This document shows, in pieces, positions 34,135-42,855 of a stretch of DNA of 64,000 nucleotides; positions within the stretch are counted from its first letter, which is position 1, and each line of letters opens with the position of its first letter. The stretch comes from CAYNWT01 sp964450955. Its GTDB lineage: Bacteria; Planctomycetota; Planctomycetia; Planctomycetales; Planctomycetaceae. Under the pieces are notes generated by a model. The model had not been told where the DNA came from, searched no databases, and was given only the letters and a program-made list of their open reading frames with translations. The translations under genes were made by a program, and so were the position numbers. The stretch lies in NCBI GenBank assembly GCA_964450955.1, contig CAYVFI010000022.1:1-64000 (forward strand), read 5' to 3'.

Positions 34135-34545
34135 CTACCGATTCTGGTCTCGCAGTCCCGAAAGTTCTTCCTGCAACTCTCTTTGCTTGCGCCGGATCCG
34201 GGCCAGGTTGGCTCGCGAATGAAACTTGGTTTGAGCCATATCACTCAGCGCCTGAAACGCGATCCACAGCGTTGAGAGCAACAGCAGAGCCAGGTAAACC
34301 GTCAGCCACAGCGGCTTTCCCAGCGGCAGCTGGTCGGCGACCGACAACATGGCTCCAATTCCGATCAGCACAGCGGACGTCTGCATTCGCCGGCGGTAAC
34401 GACGTTCGAAAAAAGCGCGCTCGTGATCGTCCAGGGATTCGTCGGCTTGCTGCTGGTTCCAGCTGTTCACATGTGTACGCAGCAAGAACAGCCCGAACGC
34501 CACAGTGCATCCGCCCGCCAAGGGTGCCACCAGCCAAGGTTCCAT
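34135..34545 (-). CDS. small membrane protein, unknown
   Basis: 136 residues from the ATG at 34545 (a GTG at 34548 directly precedes it). It has three hydrophobic segments: PLAGGCTVAFGLFLLRTHV, TSAVLIGIGAMLSVADQLPL and LWLTVYLALLLLSTLWIAFQAL. Between segments lies a highly charged loop (QQADESLDDHERAFFERRYRRRM). The C-terminal half is amphipathic and basic (NLARIRRKQRELQEELSGL), possibly a coiled coil. No family is recognised. It is convergent with the preceding gene, with 79 bp between stops. Confidence 0.7.
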   Translation of the reverse strand: MEPWLVAPLAGGCTVAFGLFLLRTHVNSWNQQQADESLDDHERAFFERRYRRRMQTSAVLIGIGAMLSVADQLPLGKPLWLTVYLALLLLSTLWIAFQALSDMAQTKFHSRANLARIRRKQRELQEELSGLRDQNR

Positions 34546-35085
34546 CACGATTCTCCGTCAAACCCGCATCTATTTCGATTCTGCAGCAAAGTTCCGAATC
34601 CGCAAGCTCTGATCAACGAAGACGCTGCAAGACTCGCCAGTTGAACGAAGAAGAACCACAAAAACCGTGTTCAATCGGACCTCAACGCGCCGCAGATCGA
34701 CAACACCTCGCAACAGAACCAACCAATAAGACGTAAACCCTTGCAAAATAATGACTTATGTCGCATTGACATGCTTCCACGTGAACTTTTCTCCGAAGAA
34801 CACGTCTAAACGGAGTAAGAACGGAGGCGGAAACTCGTAAGTACTTATAGGCGACAAGCGTCCTTCTAATGTTGAACTTTCATGCGGTTTTACCGTTTTC
34901 CCTCAAGTGTGCAGATTTGACAGGAATGCAAACACGGAATTTTGCCGGCCTCGCATCAGTCTAGTAGGTGTAGGTCGTTTTCAGAGGCGGAGTTGTGGCA
35001 AACCGACTCGGTGATTCAGGTTCTTGGAACAGAACTTGCCACACAGAGAGACGGGCAGGGAAGCAAAAAGAGAGGAGCTACCACC
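34546..35085. other. 540-bp gene-free region before the sigma70 gene
   Basis: No supported gene. TTGACA occurs at 34766 and again at 34917, but neither has a good -10 at 16-18 nt, so I do not call a promoter. A strong Shine-Dalgarno (AGGAG at 35073-35077) precedes the sigma start. Confidence 0.35.
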
Positions 35086-36750
35086 ATGGCACGTTACAAG
35101 AATCCCGCAATCGGCGAACTCGCAGCACAACAGATGCGATACGCACCACGAGAGGTCCGCCTTGAGCAGATCGAAAGAGCGGAGGCATTGCTGGAGAGCA
35201 TCGATCCGGAGGCAAACTATGCGTACCAGGACCTGTGCCACCAGATCACCACATACCGACCCGAAAGCTACCCGGAACTAGCGTTTAGCGGTCGCGAGGC
35301 GGTTCGGGACCTTCGATGCTTCGTTGAGGATTTGTCTGATAGCGTTGACATTGACGCGACCAGCATGGACGAACCTGTCCTGACGGTCGACGAAGTCAGC
35401 CGCGCTTACAACGTGTCAACGAAAACGGTCGATCGGTGGCGAAATCGTGGCCTATCCAGTCGCCGGTTTGTCTTTGACGGCCGCAAGCGAGTCGGGTTTC
35501 TTAAGTCGACGGTTGAGCGGTTCGTTGCCCGACACGGCGACGACGTCAAACGCGGAACGCGATTCAGCCAACTTACACCGTCCGAAAAAGAAGACATCGT
35601 CCGCCGCGCTCGACGACTTGCTCGGTATGGCGGATGCCCGTCCGAAGTCAGCCGTCGGATTGCCAGACGACTCAAGCGTTCTCCCGAAACAGTGCGATAC
35701 ACGATTCGCAACTACGATCGTGAGCATCCCGGTATCGCAGTGTTCCCGAACGTCTCGGAACCGTTAACCGAAGACAAGAAACGCGCAATTTACAAGCAGT
35801 ATCGTCGAGGAATGGCCGTCGACGACCTGTCACGGCGTCATTGTCGAACCCGAGCCAGCGTATACCGCATTATCAGCGAAGTCCGCGCGGTCCAGCTGTT
35901 TGAACAGCCAATCGACTACATGGACAGTGAGGAATTCCACGACAAGAACGCGGACAAAGTGATTCTTTGTGCTCCGCCAGAGCGAGATGCCAAGGCCCGC
36001 GTTGTGAAGGCTCCGCCTGGACTGCCGGCTTACCTGGCAAGTCTGTACACGGTGCCGCTGCTGACTCGTGAAGAGGAAGCTCATTACTTCCGCAAAATGA
36101 ACTACCTGAAGTTCAAAGCGGCAACTTTACGCGACAAGATCAGCAGCGCTCGGCCAAGCGGTCGGGAGATGGATGCTGTCGAAAAGTTGCTGGACAAAGC
36201 TGTCGAAGTGAAGAACTTCCTGATCCGCAGTAACCTGCGGCTGGTTGTTTCAATCGCCAAGAAGCACGTACGACCGAGTTCGAATTTCTTTGAGATGGTC
36301 AGCGACGGCAACATGTCGCTGATTCGTGCGATTGAGAAATTCAATTACACCTTGGGTAACAAGTTCTCCACTTACGCCACTTGGGCAATTATGAAGAACT
36401 TTGCCCGGTCGATTCCGCAGGAACACGTCCAACTGGACCGGTTTAGGACCGGCCACGACGAAATGTTCTCGGGTTCGAAAGATGAACGAGCGAACCATTT
36501 CCACCAGGAAATCGTTAATCAGACCCAACATTCGCTCATCATGTCGATCCTCGATCGACTCGATAACCGGGAAAAAGACATCATTCTGCACCGATTCGGG
36601 CTCCAGCAGGGTAGCGAACCGCAGACACTTGAGCAGGTTGGGAACCGACTGGGCGTCACTAAAGAGCGGATTCGACAGCTCGAATCGAGGGCGCTCCGGA
36701 AATTGAAAAAGATTGCCCAAGCGGAGAAGCTGGATATTCCCGGTGTCTAG
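35086..36750 (+). CDS. sigma70-family factor with excisionase-like HTH N-terminus and no clear region 3
   Basis: 554 residues from the ATG at 35086, preceded by AGGAG. Residues 99-150 form an excisionase/MerR-like HTH (LTVDEVSRAYNVSTKTVDRWRNRG, then GRKRVGFLKSTVERFV). About 165-270 may hold further HTH-like units (RLKRSPETVRYTIRNYD and RGMAVDDLSRRHCRTRASVYR). Sigma region 2 is at about 377-445 (NFLIRSNLRLVVSIAKKHVR, FFEMVSDGNMSLIRAIEKF, FSTYATWAIMKNFARSI). Region 4 is at about 488-545 (LDRLDNREKDIILHRFGL, LEQVGNRLGVTKERIRQLESRALRKLKK). Only about 40 residues lie between them, so region 3 is missing or minimal. No 1.1/1.2 of a housekeeping factor is seen. It probably directs an alternative regulon. 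Confidence 0.85.
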   Translation: MARYKNPAIGELAAQQMRYAPREVRLEQIERAEALLESIDPEANYAYQDLCHQITTYRPESYPELAFSGREAVRDLRCFVEDLSDSVDIDATSMDEPVLTVDEVSRAYNVSTKTVDRWRNRGLSSRRFVFDGRKRVGFLKSTVERFVARHGDDVKRGTRFSQLTPSEKEDIVRRARRLARYGGCPSEVSRRIARRLKRSPETVRYTIRNYDREHPGIAVFPNVSEPLTEDKKRAIYKQYRRGMAVDDLSRRHCRTRASVYRIISEVRAVQLFEQPIDYMDSEEFHDKNADKVILCAPPERDAKARVVKAPPGLPAYLASLYTVPLLTREEEAHYFRKMNYLKFKAATLRDKISSARPSGREMDAVEKLLDKAVEVKNFLIRSNLRLVVSIAKKHVRPSSNFFEMVSDGNMSLIRAIEKFNYTLGNKFSTYATWAIMKNFARSIPQEHVQLDRFRTGHDEMFSGSKDERANHFHQEIVNQTQHSLIMSILDRLDNREKDIILHRFGLQQGSEPQTLEQVGNRLGVTKERIRQLESRALRKLKKIAQAEKLDIPGV

Positions 36751-36776
36751 CCCCGTTTTTGCCGAGAAAGAACATG

Positions 36777-36815
36777 GCCCCGGAGTGAACCCAGGTTGCT
36801 CCGGGGCTGTCTTTT
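36777..36815 (+). terminator. rho-independent terminator of the sigma70 gene
   Basis: Stem GCCCCGGAG / CTCCGGGGC (36777-36785 and 36799-36807), followed by TGTCTTTTT. It lies 26 bp past the stop. Confidence 0.9.
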
Positions 36816-36857
36816 TGGCGAGCCAACAAGTGAACGCTCTTTGAGGGCGGATGACTC

Positions 36858-36885
36858 TTGCAAGGGGATTGCTTGTTGGTATACT
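36858..36885 (+). promoter_or_regulatory. promoter of the tRNA-tuf gene cluster
   Basis: TTGCAA (36858-36863), 16-nt spacer, TATACT (36880-36885), with TTGG just before the -10 and a GC-rich stretch CCGCCGC after it, as in stringently controlled stable-RNA promoters. tRNA-Thr starts 33 nt further on. Confidence 0.7.
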
Positions 36886-36917
36886 CCGCCGCTTATGTTT
36901 TTTGCGGCCACGAGGCT

Positions 36918-36990
36918 GCTAGCGTAGCTCAATTGGCAGAGCTCCGGTTTTGTAAACCGGAGGTTGTGGGTTCGAGTCCCACCGCTAGCT
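36918..36990 (+). tRNA. trnT: tRNA-Thr (UGU)
   Basis: Acceptor GCTAGCG pairs with CGCTAGC, and the D, anticodon (TTTGTAA loop, anticodon TGT) and T arms (GGTTCGAGTCC) fold. Discriminator T at 36990; CCA is not encoded. Confidence 0.96.
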
Positions 36991-37031
36991 CACGAGTCGT
37001 ATCAAGTTAGACAATTTGATCGGCACACCGA

Positions 37032-37113
37032 GGGGGAATACCAGAGTGGCCAAATGGGCCAGACTGTAAATCTGGTGGCAACGCCTTCGCAGGTTCGAAT
37101 CCTGCTTCCCCCA
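37032..37113 (+). tRNA. trnY: tRNA-Tyr (GUA)
   Basis: 82 nt with a long variable arm, as expected. Acceptor GGGGGAA pairs with TTCCCCC; anticodon loop CTGTAAA gives GTA. Discriminator A, no encoded CCA. Confidence 0.96.
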
Positions 37114-37172
37114 TATTGTTCCATTGTGCGTTTGAGTCTCACTGAGAGGTTTATTTGAAGACACTCAAGATT

Positions 37173-37243
37173 GCGGGCGTAGCTCAACGGTAGAGCCCCT
37201 GCCTTCCAAGCAGGTGGTGTGGGTTCGATTCCCATCGCCCGCT
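37173..37243 (+). tRNA. trnG: tRNA-Gly (UCC)
   Basis: 71 nt. Acceptor GCGGGCG with CGCCCGC; anticodon loop CTTCCAA, anticodon TCC. Discriminator T, no encoded CCA. Confidence 0.96.
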
Positions 37244-37286
37244 TTTTCTTGAGTCAATTGAAAGACGCACGTTGCATTGCAACATT

Positions 37287-37359
<73 letters not shown>

Positions 37360-37478
37360 TCACGGAACGGACTGGGTTTATTTTTTGTGCAAGGGGCGAG
37401 GTCGCCTCTTGTGTTCATCCTTCAAAACTGGTGGCGGCCACTGTGTCGCAGGACTTGCTGGAATTCGGAGACTAACTA

Positions 37479-38675
<1,197 letters not shown>

Positions 38676-38682
38676 TTGTAGT

Positions 38683-38736
38683 TCGGGCCTTGGCCCGACG
38701 AATCAGATCCGGCAGGTCACTTTCGAGTGACCTGCC
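38683..38736 (+). promoter_or_regulatory. two stable hairpins in the tuf 3' region
   Basis: TCGGGCC / GGCCCGA with a 2-nt loop (38683-38698), then an 11-bp perfect stem closing a TTCG tetraloop (38711-38736). Neither has a T-run; they probably protect the 3' end ahead of the terminator at 38744. Confidence 0.55.
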
Positions 38737-38743
38737 CGGCTTG

Positions 38744-38780
38744 CCTCGCTGACCCTTTGGTCGGGTGAGGTTTTTGTTTT
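38744..38780 (+). terminator. terminator after tuf
   Basis: Stem CCTCGCTGACC with GGTCGGGTGAGG (one bulged G, one G-U and one T-G pair), followed by TTTTTGTTTT. It is 20 nt before the rpmG start, so rpmG onward needs read-through or an internal promoter. Confidence 0.7.
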
Positions 38781-38800
38781 CGAAGTGCAGGGGTGCGGCA

Positions 38801-38956
38801 ATGGCACGAGAATACGTCTGGCTGGAATGTACTGAGACCGGCCTTCGCAATTATCGCGTGATTAAAGAAACTCGCGGTACTGAGCGGCTTGAGTTAATGA
38901 AGTACTGTCCAAAACTTCGTCGACACACGTTGCATAAAGAGTCACGAAAGAAGTAA
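38801..38956 (+). CDS. rpmG: 50S ribosomal protein L33
   Basis: 51 residues (MAREYVW...LHKESRKK). Start at 38801; the longer frame would run into the tuf terminator. The protein has LECTETGLRNY and LMKYCPKLRRHTLHKES with no CxxC pairs, so it is the zinc-free (C-minus) form. It is sited between tuf and tRNA-Trp/secE as in many bacteria. Confidence 0.93.
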   Translation: MAREYVWLECTETGLRNYRVIKETRGTERLELMKYCPKLRRHTLHKESRKK

Positions 38957-38969
38957 GGCAGAGTCAGTT

Positions 38970-39042
38970 ACGGGTGTAGCTCAATTGGCAGAGCACCGGA
39001 TTCCAAATCCGGCGGTTGGGGGTTCAAGTCCCTCCGCCCGTG
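38970..39042 (+). tRNA. trnW: tRNA-Trp (CCA)
   Basis: 73 nt; acceptor ACGGGTG with CGCCCGT (one G-U pair), anticodon loop TTCCAAA with anticodon CCA. Discriminator G, no 3' CCA encoded. It sits between rpmG and secE, a conserved position. Confidence 0.95.
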
Positions 39043-39087
39043 TTTTGCAGGACGCGAGCTAACCGATTCGGATTGCTGGAAACAAGA

Positions 39088-39549
39088 ATGTCAGCCGTTA
39101 AGAAAAATCAGTCGCTGGTTCAGGAACTGTTTAAGGTTGGCCTGTACAAGAAGAATCAAGGCCGACTGACCCGACAGTTGACGGCACTCGGCCTGCTATT
39201 GGTCGTAGGCTATGGTCTGTGGACCTTGGCTAAGGGGCCGCTTGCCGCAGTAGACGGCGCCGGTGCGGGTCTGAAGGTTGGCCTGCCGATGGCATTGCTG
39301 GCTGGTGCGGCGTGGATTATCTACCGGGCGGTCAACTTCCCTAAGTTCGCTGACTTCCTGATCTCGGTCGAAGCTGAGATGGATAAAGTGACGTGGGCAA
39401 GTCGCTCTGAACTCTACCGGGCAACAATTGTTGTAATCGTTGTAATGGTCTTCATGGCGGCGTTACTGTTCGCTTACGACCAGCTTTGGCTTTGGTTCTT
39501 CCGACTGATCGGCTTCGTTGTGAAGCCTGAAGCTGGAGCCGAACTGTAG
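39088..39549 (+). CDS. secE: preprotein translocase subunit SecE
   Basis: 153 residues with three hydrophobic segments (LTALGLLLVVGYGLWTLA; VGLPMALLAGAAWIIYRAV; ATIVVIVVMVFMAALLFAYDQ), as in E. coli rather than the one-TM short form. The hallmark SecE box is AEMDKVTWASRSELYRAT. ATG at 39088; the upstream in-frame region overlaps tRNA-Trp and is not used. It partners SecY (63169 onward). Its nusG neighbour is standard. Confidence 0.94.
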   Translation: MSAVKKNQSLVQELFKVGLYKKNQGRLTRQLTALGLLLVVGYGLWTLAKGPLAAVDGAGAGLKVGLPMALLAGAAWIIYRAVNFPKFADFLISVEAEMDKVTWASRSELYRATIVVIVVMVFMAALLFAYDQLWLWFFRLIGFVVKPEAGAEL

Positions 39550-39674
39550 TTGTTGTTCTAAACTGAAATTTCTGCGACCCGATCGATTGAAAACGGTCGG
39601 CTGAATGCAGATCATTGTCGATTCCCCTCGTGACGGTCGCCTGGGGTATTAGTCCGTAGTTCGCGAGGCATGCG

Positions 39675-40229
39675 ATGTCGAATGGTGAGCCTGAACCAGA
39701 GAAGCTCTGGTATGTGCTCAAGGTGCAAAGCAATCGCGAGCGAACGATTAGAGAATCGTTACTTCGCCGGATCAAACGTGAAGGACTCGAAGAGTACTTC
39801 GGGGAAGTAATTATCCCCACTGAGAAGGTTGTTGACACCAAGGGTGGCAAAAAGCGAGTAACTGAGCGAAAGCTCTATCCCGGCTACATCATGGTGTTCA
39901 TGGAGTTGAACGATGAAAGCTGGTACCTCGTTAGAGATACCAGCGGGGTTGGTGACTTTACCGGATCTGCCGGTAAGCCAATTCCCATGCAAGAGCATGA
40001 AATTGCTCGAATGCTTGGCAAGGAAGAGACAGAGGACGAAGTCGCACCGCGAATCAAGATTGAATTCTCGCCTGGCGATATTGTGAAAATCAAAGAAGGC
40101 ACTTTCGAAAGCTTTGAAGGTGCAATCGAAGAAATAGACGAGAGCAGCGGGAAGATTTCCGTACTTATCGAAATCTTCGGGCGAACAACGCCTGTTGAGC
40201 TCGAGTACTGGCAGGTTGAATCCGTTTAG
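39675..40229 (+). CDS. nusG: transcription antitermination/elongation factor NusG
   Basis: 184 residues. The NGN domain has LWYVLKVQSNRERTIRESL and YPGYIMVFMELNDESWYLVRDTSGVGDFTG; the KOW domain is at about 130-165 (FSPGDIVKIKEGTFESFEGAIEEIDESSGKISVLIEIFGRTTPVELEYWQVE). It binds the RNAP clamp and couples transcription to translation. ATG at 39675. Spacing to rplK is 22 bp. Confidence 0.97.
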   Translation: MSNGEPEPEKLWYVLKVQSNRERTIRESLLRRIKREGLEEYFGEVIIPTEKVVDTKGGKKRVTERKLYPGYIMVFMELNDESWYLVRDTSGVGDFTGSAGKPIPMQEHEIARMLGKEETEDEVAPRIKIEFSPGDIVKIKEGTFESFEGAIEEIDESSGKISVLIEIFGRTTPVELEYWQVESV

Positions 40230-40251
40230 GCTCACGCATTAGGCAGGAACG

Positions 40252-40677
40252 ATGGCCAAACAACTTACAGCTGAGATCAAGGTACAGGTTACCGGTGGGC
40301 AGGCGACGCCAGCACCTCCGGTTGGTACTGCACTGGGTCCGCATGGAGTGAATATTGGGCAGTTTGTCCAGCAGTTCAACGACCGCACAAAGGAACTGAT
40401 GGGCACAACAGTGCCGGTTGTCATCAGTGTTTATAATGACCGCAGCTTTGACTTCATCATTAAGAGTCCGCCCGCTGCGGTTCTCCTGAAGCAGGCGGCC
40501 GGCATCGCCAAAGGCTCTGGTAGCCCCAAGGCGGATAAGGTCGGCAAAGTCACGACCGAACAGCTTAAAGAGATAGCAAAAACAAAAAGTGCCGACTTGA
40601 ACGTTAAAGACATCGATCAGGCTGCACGCATCATTGCTGGCACGGCTCGCAGTATGGGCCTTGAAGTGATTGACTGA
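40252..40677 (+). CDS. rplK: 50S ribosomal protein L11
   Basis: 141 residues. N-terminal KVQVTGGQATPAPPVGTALGPHGVNIGQFVQQFN and C-terminal RNA-binding domain with KADKVGKVTTEQLKEIA are canonical. It forms the GTPase-associated stalk base that binds thiostrepton. Confidence 0.98.
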   Translation: MAKQLTAEIKVQVTGGQATPAPPVGTALGPHGVNIGQFVQQFNDRTKELMGTTVPVVISVYNDRSFDFIIKSPPAAVLLKQAAGIAKGSGSPKADKVGKVTTEQLKEIAKTKSADLNVKDIDQAARIIAGTARSMGLEVID

Positions 40678-40725
40678 TCGGGCTATTGCCTGCGTGTTAC
40701 GTGCCTGTGTTGAGTGGAAGTTGAG

Positions 40726-41430
40726 ATGGTAAGCAAAGCGAAACGAATGAAGCACTTGGTTGGCAAAGTCGCCAACCTTGGCGAGGTCGACCTTCCAACA
40801 GCGATCAAATCGCTGAAGGGACTGGAATCCGATCTGCCAAAGGGCTGTAAACCTTGCGGCTTCGATCAAACTGTCGAAGTCGCCGTGCGACTTGGGGTAG
40901 ATCCAAAGCAAGCCGACCAATTGGTCCGCGGTTCTATCGTGCTGCCGCATGGCATCGGGAAAGCCCAGCGCGTGCTGGTCTTCGCACAGGGCGACAATGT
41001 TGCAGCTGCGGAAGCGGCCGGGGCAGATGTTGTTGGCGGCAAAGACCTGGCTGACAAAGTAAAGGATGGCTGGCTTGAATTCGACGTTGCCATCGCAACA
41101 CCGGACATGATGGGCGTTGTTGGGCCACTGGGCCGAGTGCTCGGACCGCGCGGGCTTATGCCTTCGCCTCGGGCGGGGACAGTCACTCAGGATGTCGAAA
41201 CAGCTGTCAAAGAATACAAAGCGGGTAAGGTTGAGTTCCGTGTTGACGCAGGCGGCAACGTCCACTGTGTTGTCGGAAAACTTAGCTTCGACGACAAACA
41301 GTTGCTTGAGAATGTTGAAGCTCTGCTTCAGTACATCCAAGTCCTGAAGCCGTCGGCCGCCAAGGGTGTCTACGTGCGGAAGATCTGCATTTCGGCAACC
41401 ATGTCTCCTGGGATTATTGTGGCTGCATAG
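40726..41430 (+). CDS. rplA: 50S ribosomal protein L1
   Basis: 234 residues. The ATG at 40726 (GGAAG 5-6 nt upstream) is preferred over the GTG at 40714. Conserved FDQTVEVAVRLGVDPKQADQLVRGSIVLPHGIGK and LGPRGLMPSPRAGTVTQDV. In E. coli L1 represses its own operon; the 48-nt spacer from rplK could hold such a site, but no stem is clear. Confidence 0.96.
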   Translation: MVSKAKRMKHLVGKVANLGEVDLPTAIKSLKGLESDLPKGCKPCGFDQTVEVAVRLGVDPKQADQLVRGSIVLPHGIGKAQRVLVFAQGDNVAAAEAAGADVVGGKDLADKVKDGWLEFDVAIATPDMMGVVGPLGRVLGPRGLMPSPRAGTVTQDVETAVKEYKAGKVEFRVDAGGNVHCVVGKLSFDDKQLLENVEALLQYIQVLKPSAAKGVYVRKICISATMSPGIIVAA

Positions 41431-41450
41431 CCATAGAGTTGGGTTAAACC

Positions 41451-41960
41451 ATGAGTAAACCGATCAAGCAGATGTTGATTGGCGCGATCACTGATCGACT
41501 GGGTGACAGTCGGGACATGTTGGTTATTGATGTCTCCAAAGTAGACGCAATCTCTGTCAACAAGTTTCGCCAGGCCCTGGCCGAAAAAGATATCGCAGCA
41601 TTAACAGTCAAGAACTCACTCGCTCGCAAGGCGCTCCACTCCGTTGGCGTGGAGTCACTCGACAATGTACTCGCAGGAGCCTCGACCCTGGTCTGGGGCG
41701 GCGAAGACGTTGTCGCGCTTTCGAAAGAAATCGCGAAGTGGGCAGAGGAAGTTGACGAGATTGAAATCCGCGGGGGCACTGTTGAGGGTCAAACTCTCGA
41801 CGCTAATGGAGTTGCCGCCCTCGCCAAGAGTCCTGGCCGAGAGGAGTTGCTCTCGATCATTTCCGGACAGCTACTTGGACCGGGGAGCAAACTGGCTTCT
41901 CAACTGATCGGACCGGGCGGAGCCCTGGTGGGTCAGATCAAATCCAAGAGCGAAGAGTAG
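41451..41960 (+). CDS. rplJ: 50S ribosomal protein L10
   Basis: 169 residues. VIDVSKVDAISVNKFRQALAEKDIAALTVKNSLARKAL is the L10 core, and the C-terminal helical tail that anchors L12 dimers ends SQLIGPGGALVGQIKSKSEE. Only 20 bp separate it from rplA, so no large L10 leader lies there. Confidence 0.95.
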   Translation: MSKPIKQMLIGAITDRLGDSRDMLVIDVSKVDAISVNKFRQALAEKDIAALTVKNSLARKALHSVGVESLDNVLAGASTLVWGGEDVVALSKEIAKWAEEVDEIEIRGGTVEGQTLDANGVAALAKSPGREELLSIISGQLLGPGSKLASQLIGPGGALVGQIKSKSEE

Positions 41961-42070
41961 TTTCGTTTTTTGCAGCCCCAAGTGTGGGCTGATCGGATCC
42001 ATAAAGAATTCAGATGTTTGCCACGGCAGCATGCCGGGCAGCGATTATTGACAGCGAAAGGCGCATAAAG

Positions 42071-42487
42071 ATGGCAACCGCAGAAGCAACAGAAGTAGAG
42101 TACGACTCAGCAACTAAGGATCTTGGCGACAAAATTGTCGGCATGACTCTACTGGAAGCAAAGAACCTCTCCGACTATCTCGAAAACGTGCACGGCATCA
42201 AGGCCGCTAGCGGTGGCGCTGTCATGATGGCTGGCCCTGCCGACGGCGGTGGCGGCGATGGTGGCGGAGCTGAAAAGACTGAATTCGATGTCGTCCTGAC
42301 CGGCTTCGGAGACAACAAGATCCCAGTGATCAAGGTTGTCCGTTCAGCTACAGGCCTTGGACTGAAAGAAGCCAAGGAAATTGTCGAGAACACTCCAAAG
42401 GCCATCAAAGAAGGCGCTTCTAAGGAAGATGCTGAGAAGTTGAAGGCCGAAATCGAAGAAGCTGGCGGTTCAGTCGAACTTAAGTAG
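42071..42487 (+). CDS. rplL: 50S ribosomal protein L7/L12
   Basis: 138 residues from ATG at 42071 (the frame also opens at 42014, but the N-terminal part would be atypical). Hinge is GGGGDGGGA, and the C-terminal domain has EFDVVLTGFGDNKIPVIKVVRSATGLGLKEAKEIVENTPKAIKEG. The glycine-rich hinge is unusually long. Confidence 0.96.
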   Translation: MATAEATEVEYDSATKDLGDKIVGMTLLEAKNLSDYLENVHGIKAASGGAVMMAGPADGGGGDGGGAEKTEFDVVLTGFGDNKIPVIKVVRSATGLGLKEAKEIVENTPKAIKEGASKEDAEKLKAEIEEAGGSVELK

Positions 42488-42855
42488 TTCGTCCGGAAAT
42501 ATTGGTTAGGGTACCGAATTTGCTGTCCGGTGCCCTTCCCAATGCTTTTCGCATGCGTTACGTTCCGTCTGGTCAACCAGCCGGTCGTTCGGTTCGTCGT
42601 CTTTTTTGCTTTGTCCTCGACAGTTGCCTTGAGGGCGGAGTGTCGGTCCAACGTTGCGTTCAGGATTGAATTGCGCTGCGGGCTGTTAACGGGGGAAATG
42701 CCGCTCCGTGAACTTGCGCCTCTACGTTCGCTCGTTCTCATCTCTTTCCAGTGAGGCCCGATTTCCGGGCTCACTGACGTTGCGCCAACGCTGCGCAGTC
42801 ACGCACCACTTCCTTGTGTCGTCCTCATTTTAGGTAGGTCGGAGAAACTTCCGCT
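42488..42855. other. 368-bp rplL-rpoB intergenic region
   Basis: No supported gene; a 74-codon frame at 42530-42754 lacks a ribosome site and has atypical composition. Hairpin GGGTACCG / CGGTGCCC (42509-42535) just after rplL has no strong T-run, and another around 42751-42779 is bulged. Because rplL and rpoB are the usual site of attenuation in bacteria, the first hairpin may serve as a weak attenuator. Confidence 0.45.

Noticed and set aside
34766..34922. TTGACA boxes as promoters of the sigma70 gene
   Set aside because: No -10 element at 16-18 nt from either box; left unannotated rather than guessed.
40165..41340. 391-codon antisense frame across rplK and rplA
   Set aside because: Same reason: shadow of codon-biased ribosomal genes on the other strand.
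42530..42754. 74-codon plus-strand frame between rplL and rpoB
   Set aside because: No Shine-Dalgarno, no conserved motif, and the interval is a usual non-coding attenuation region.
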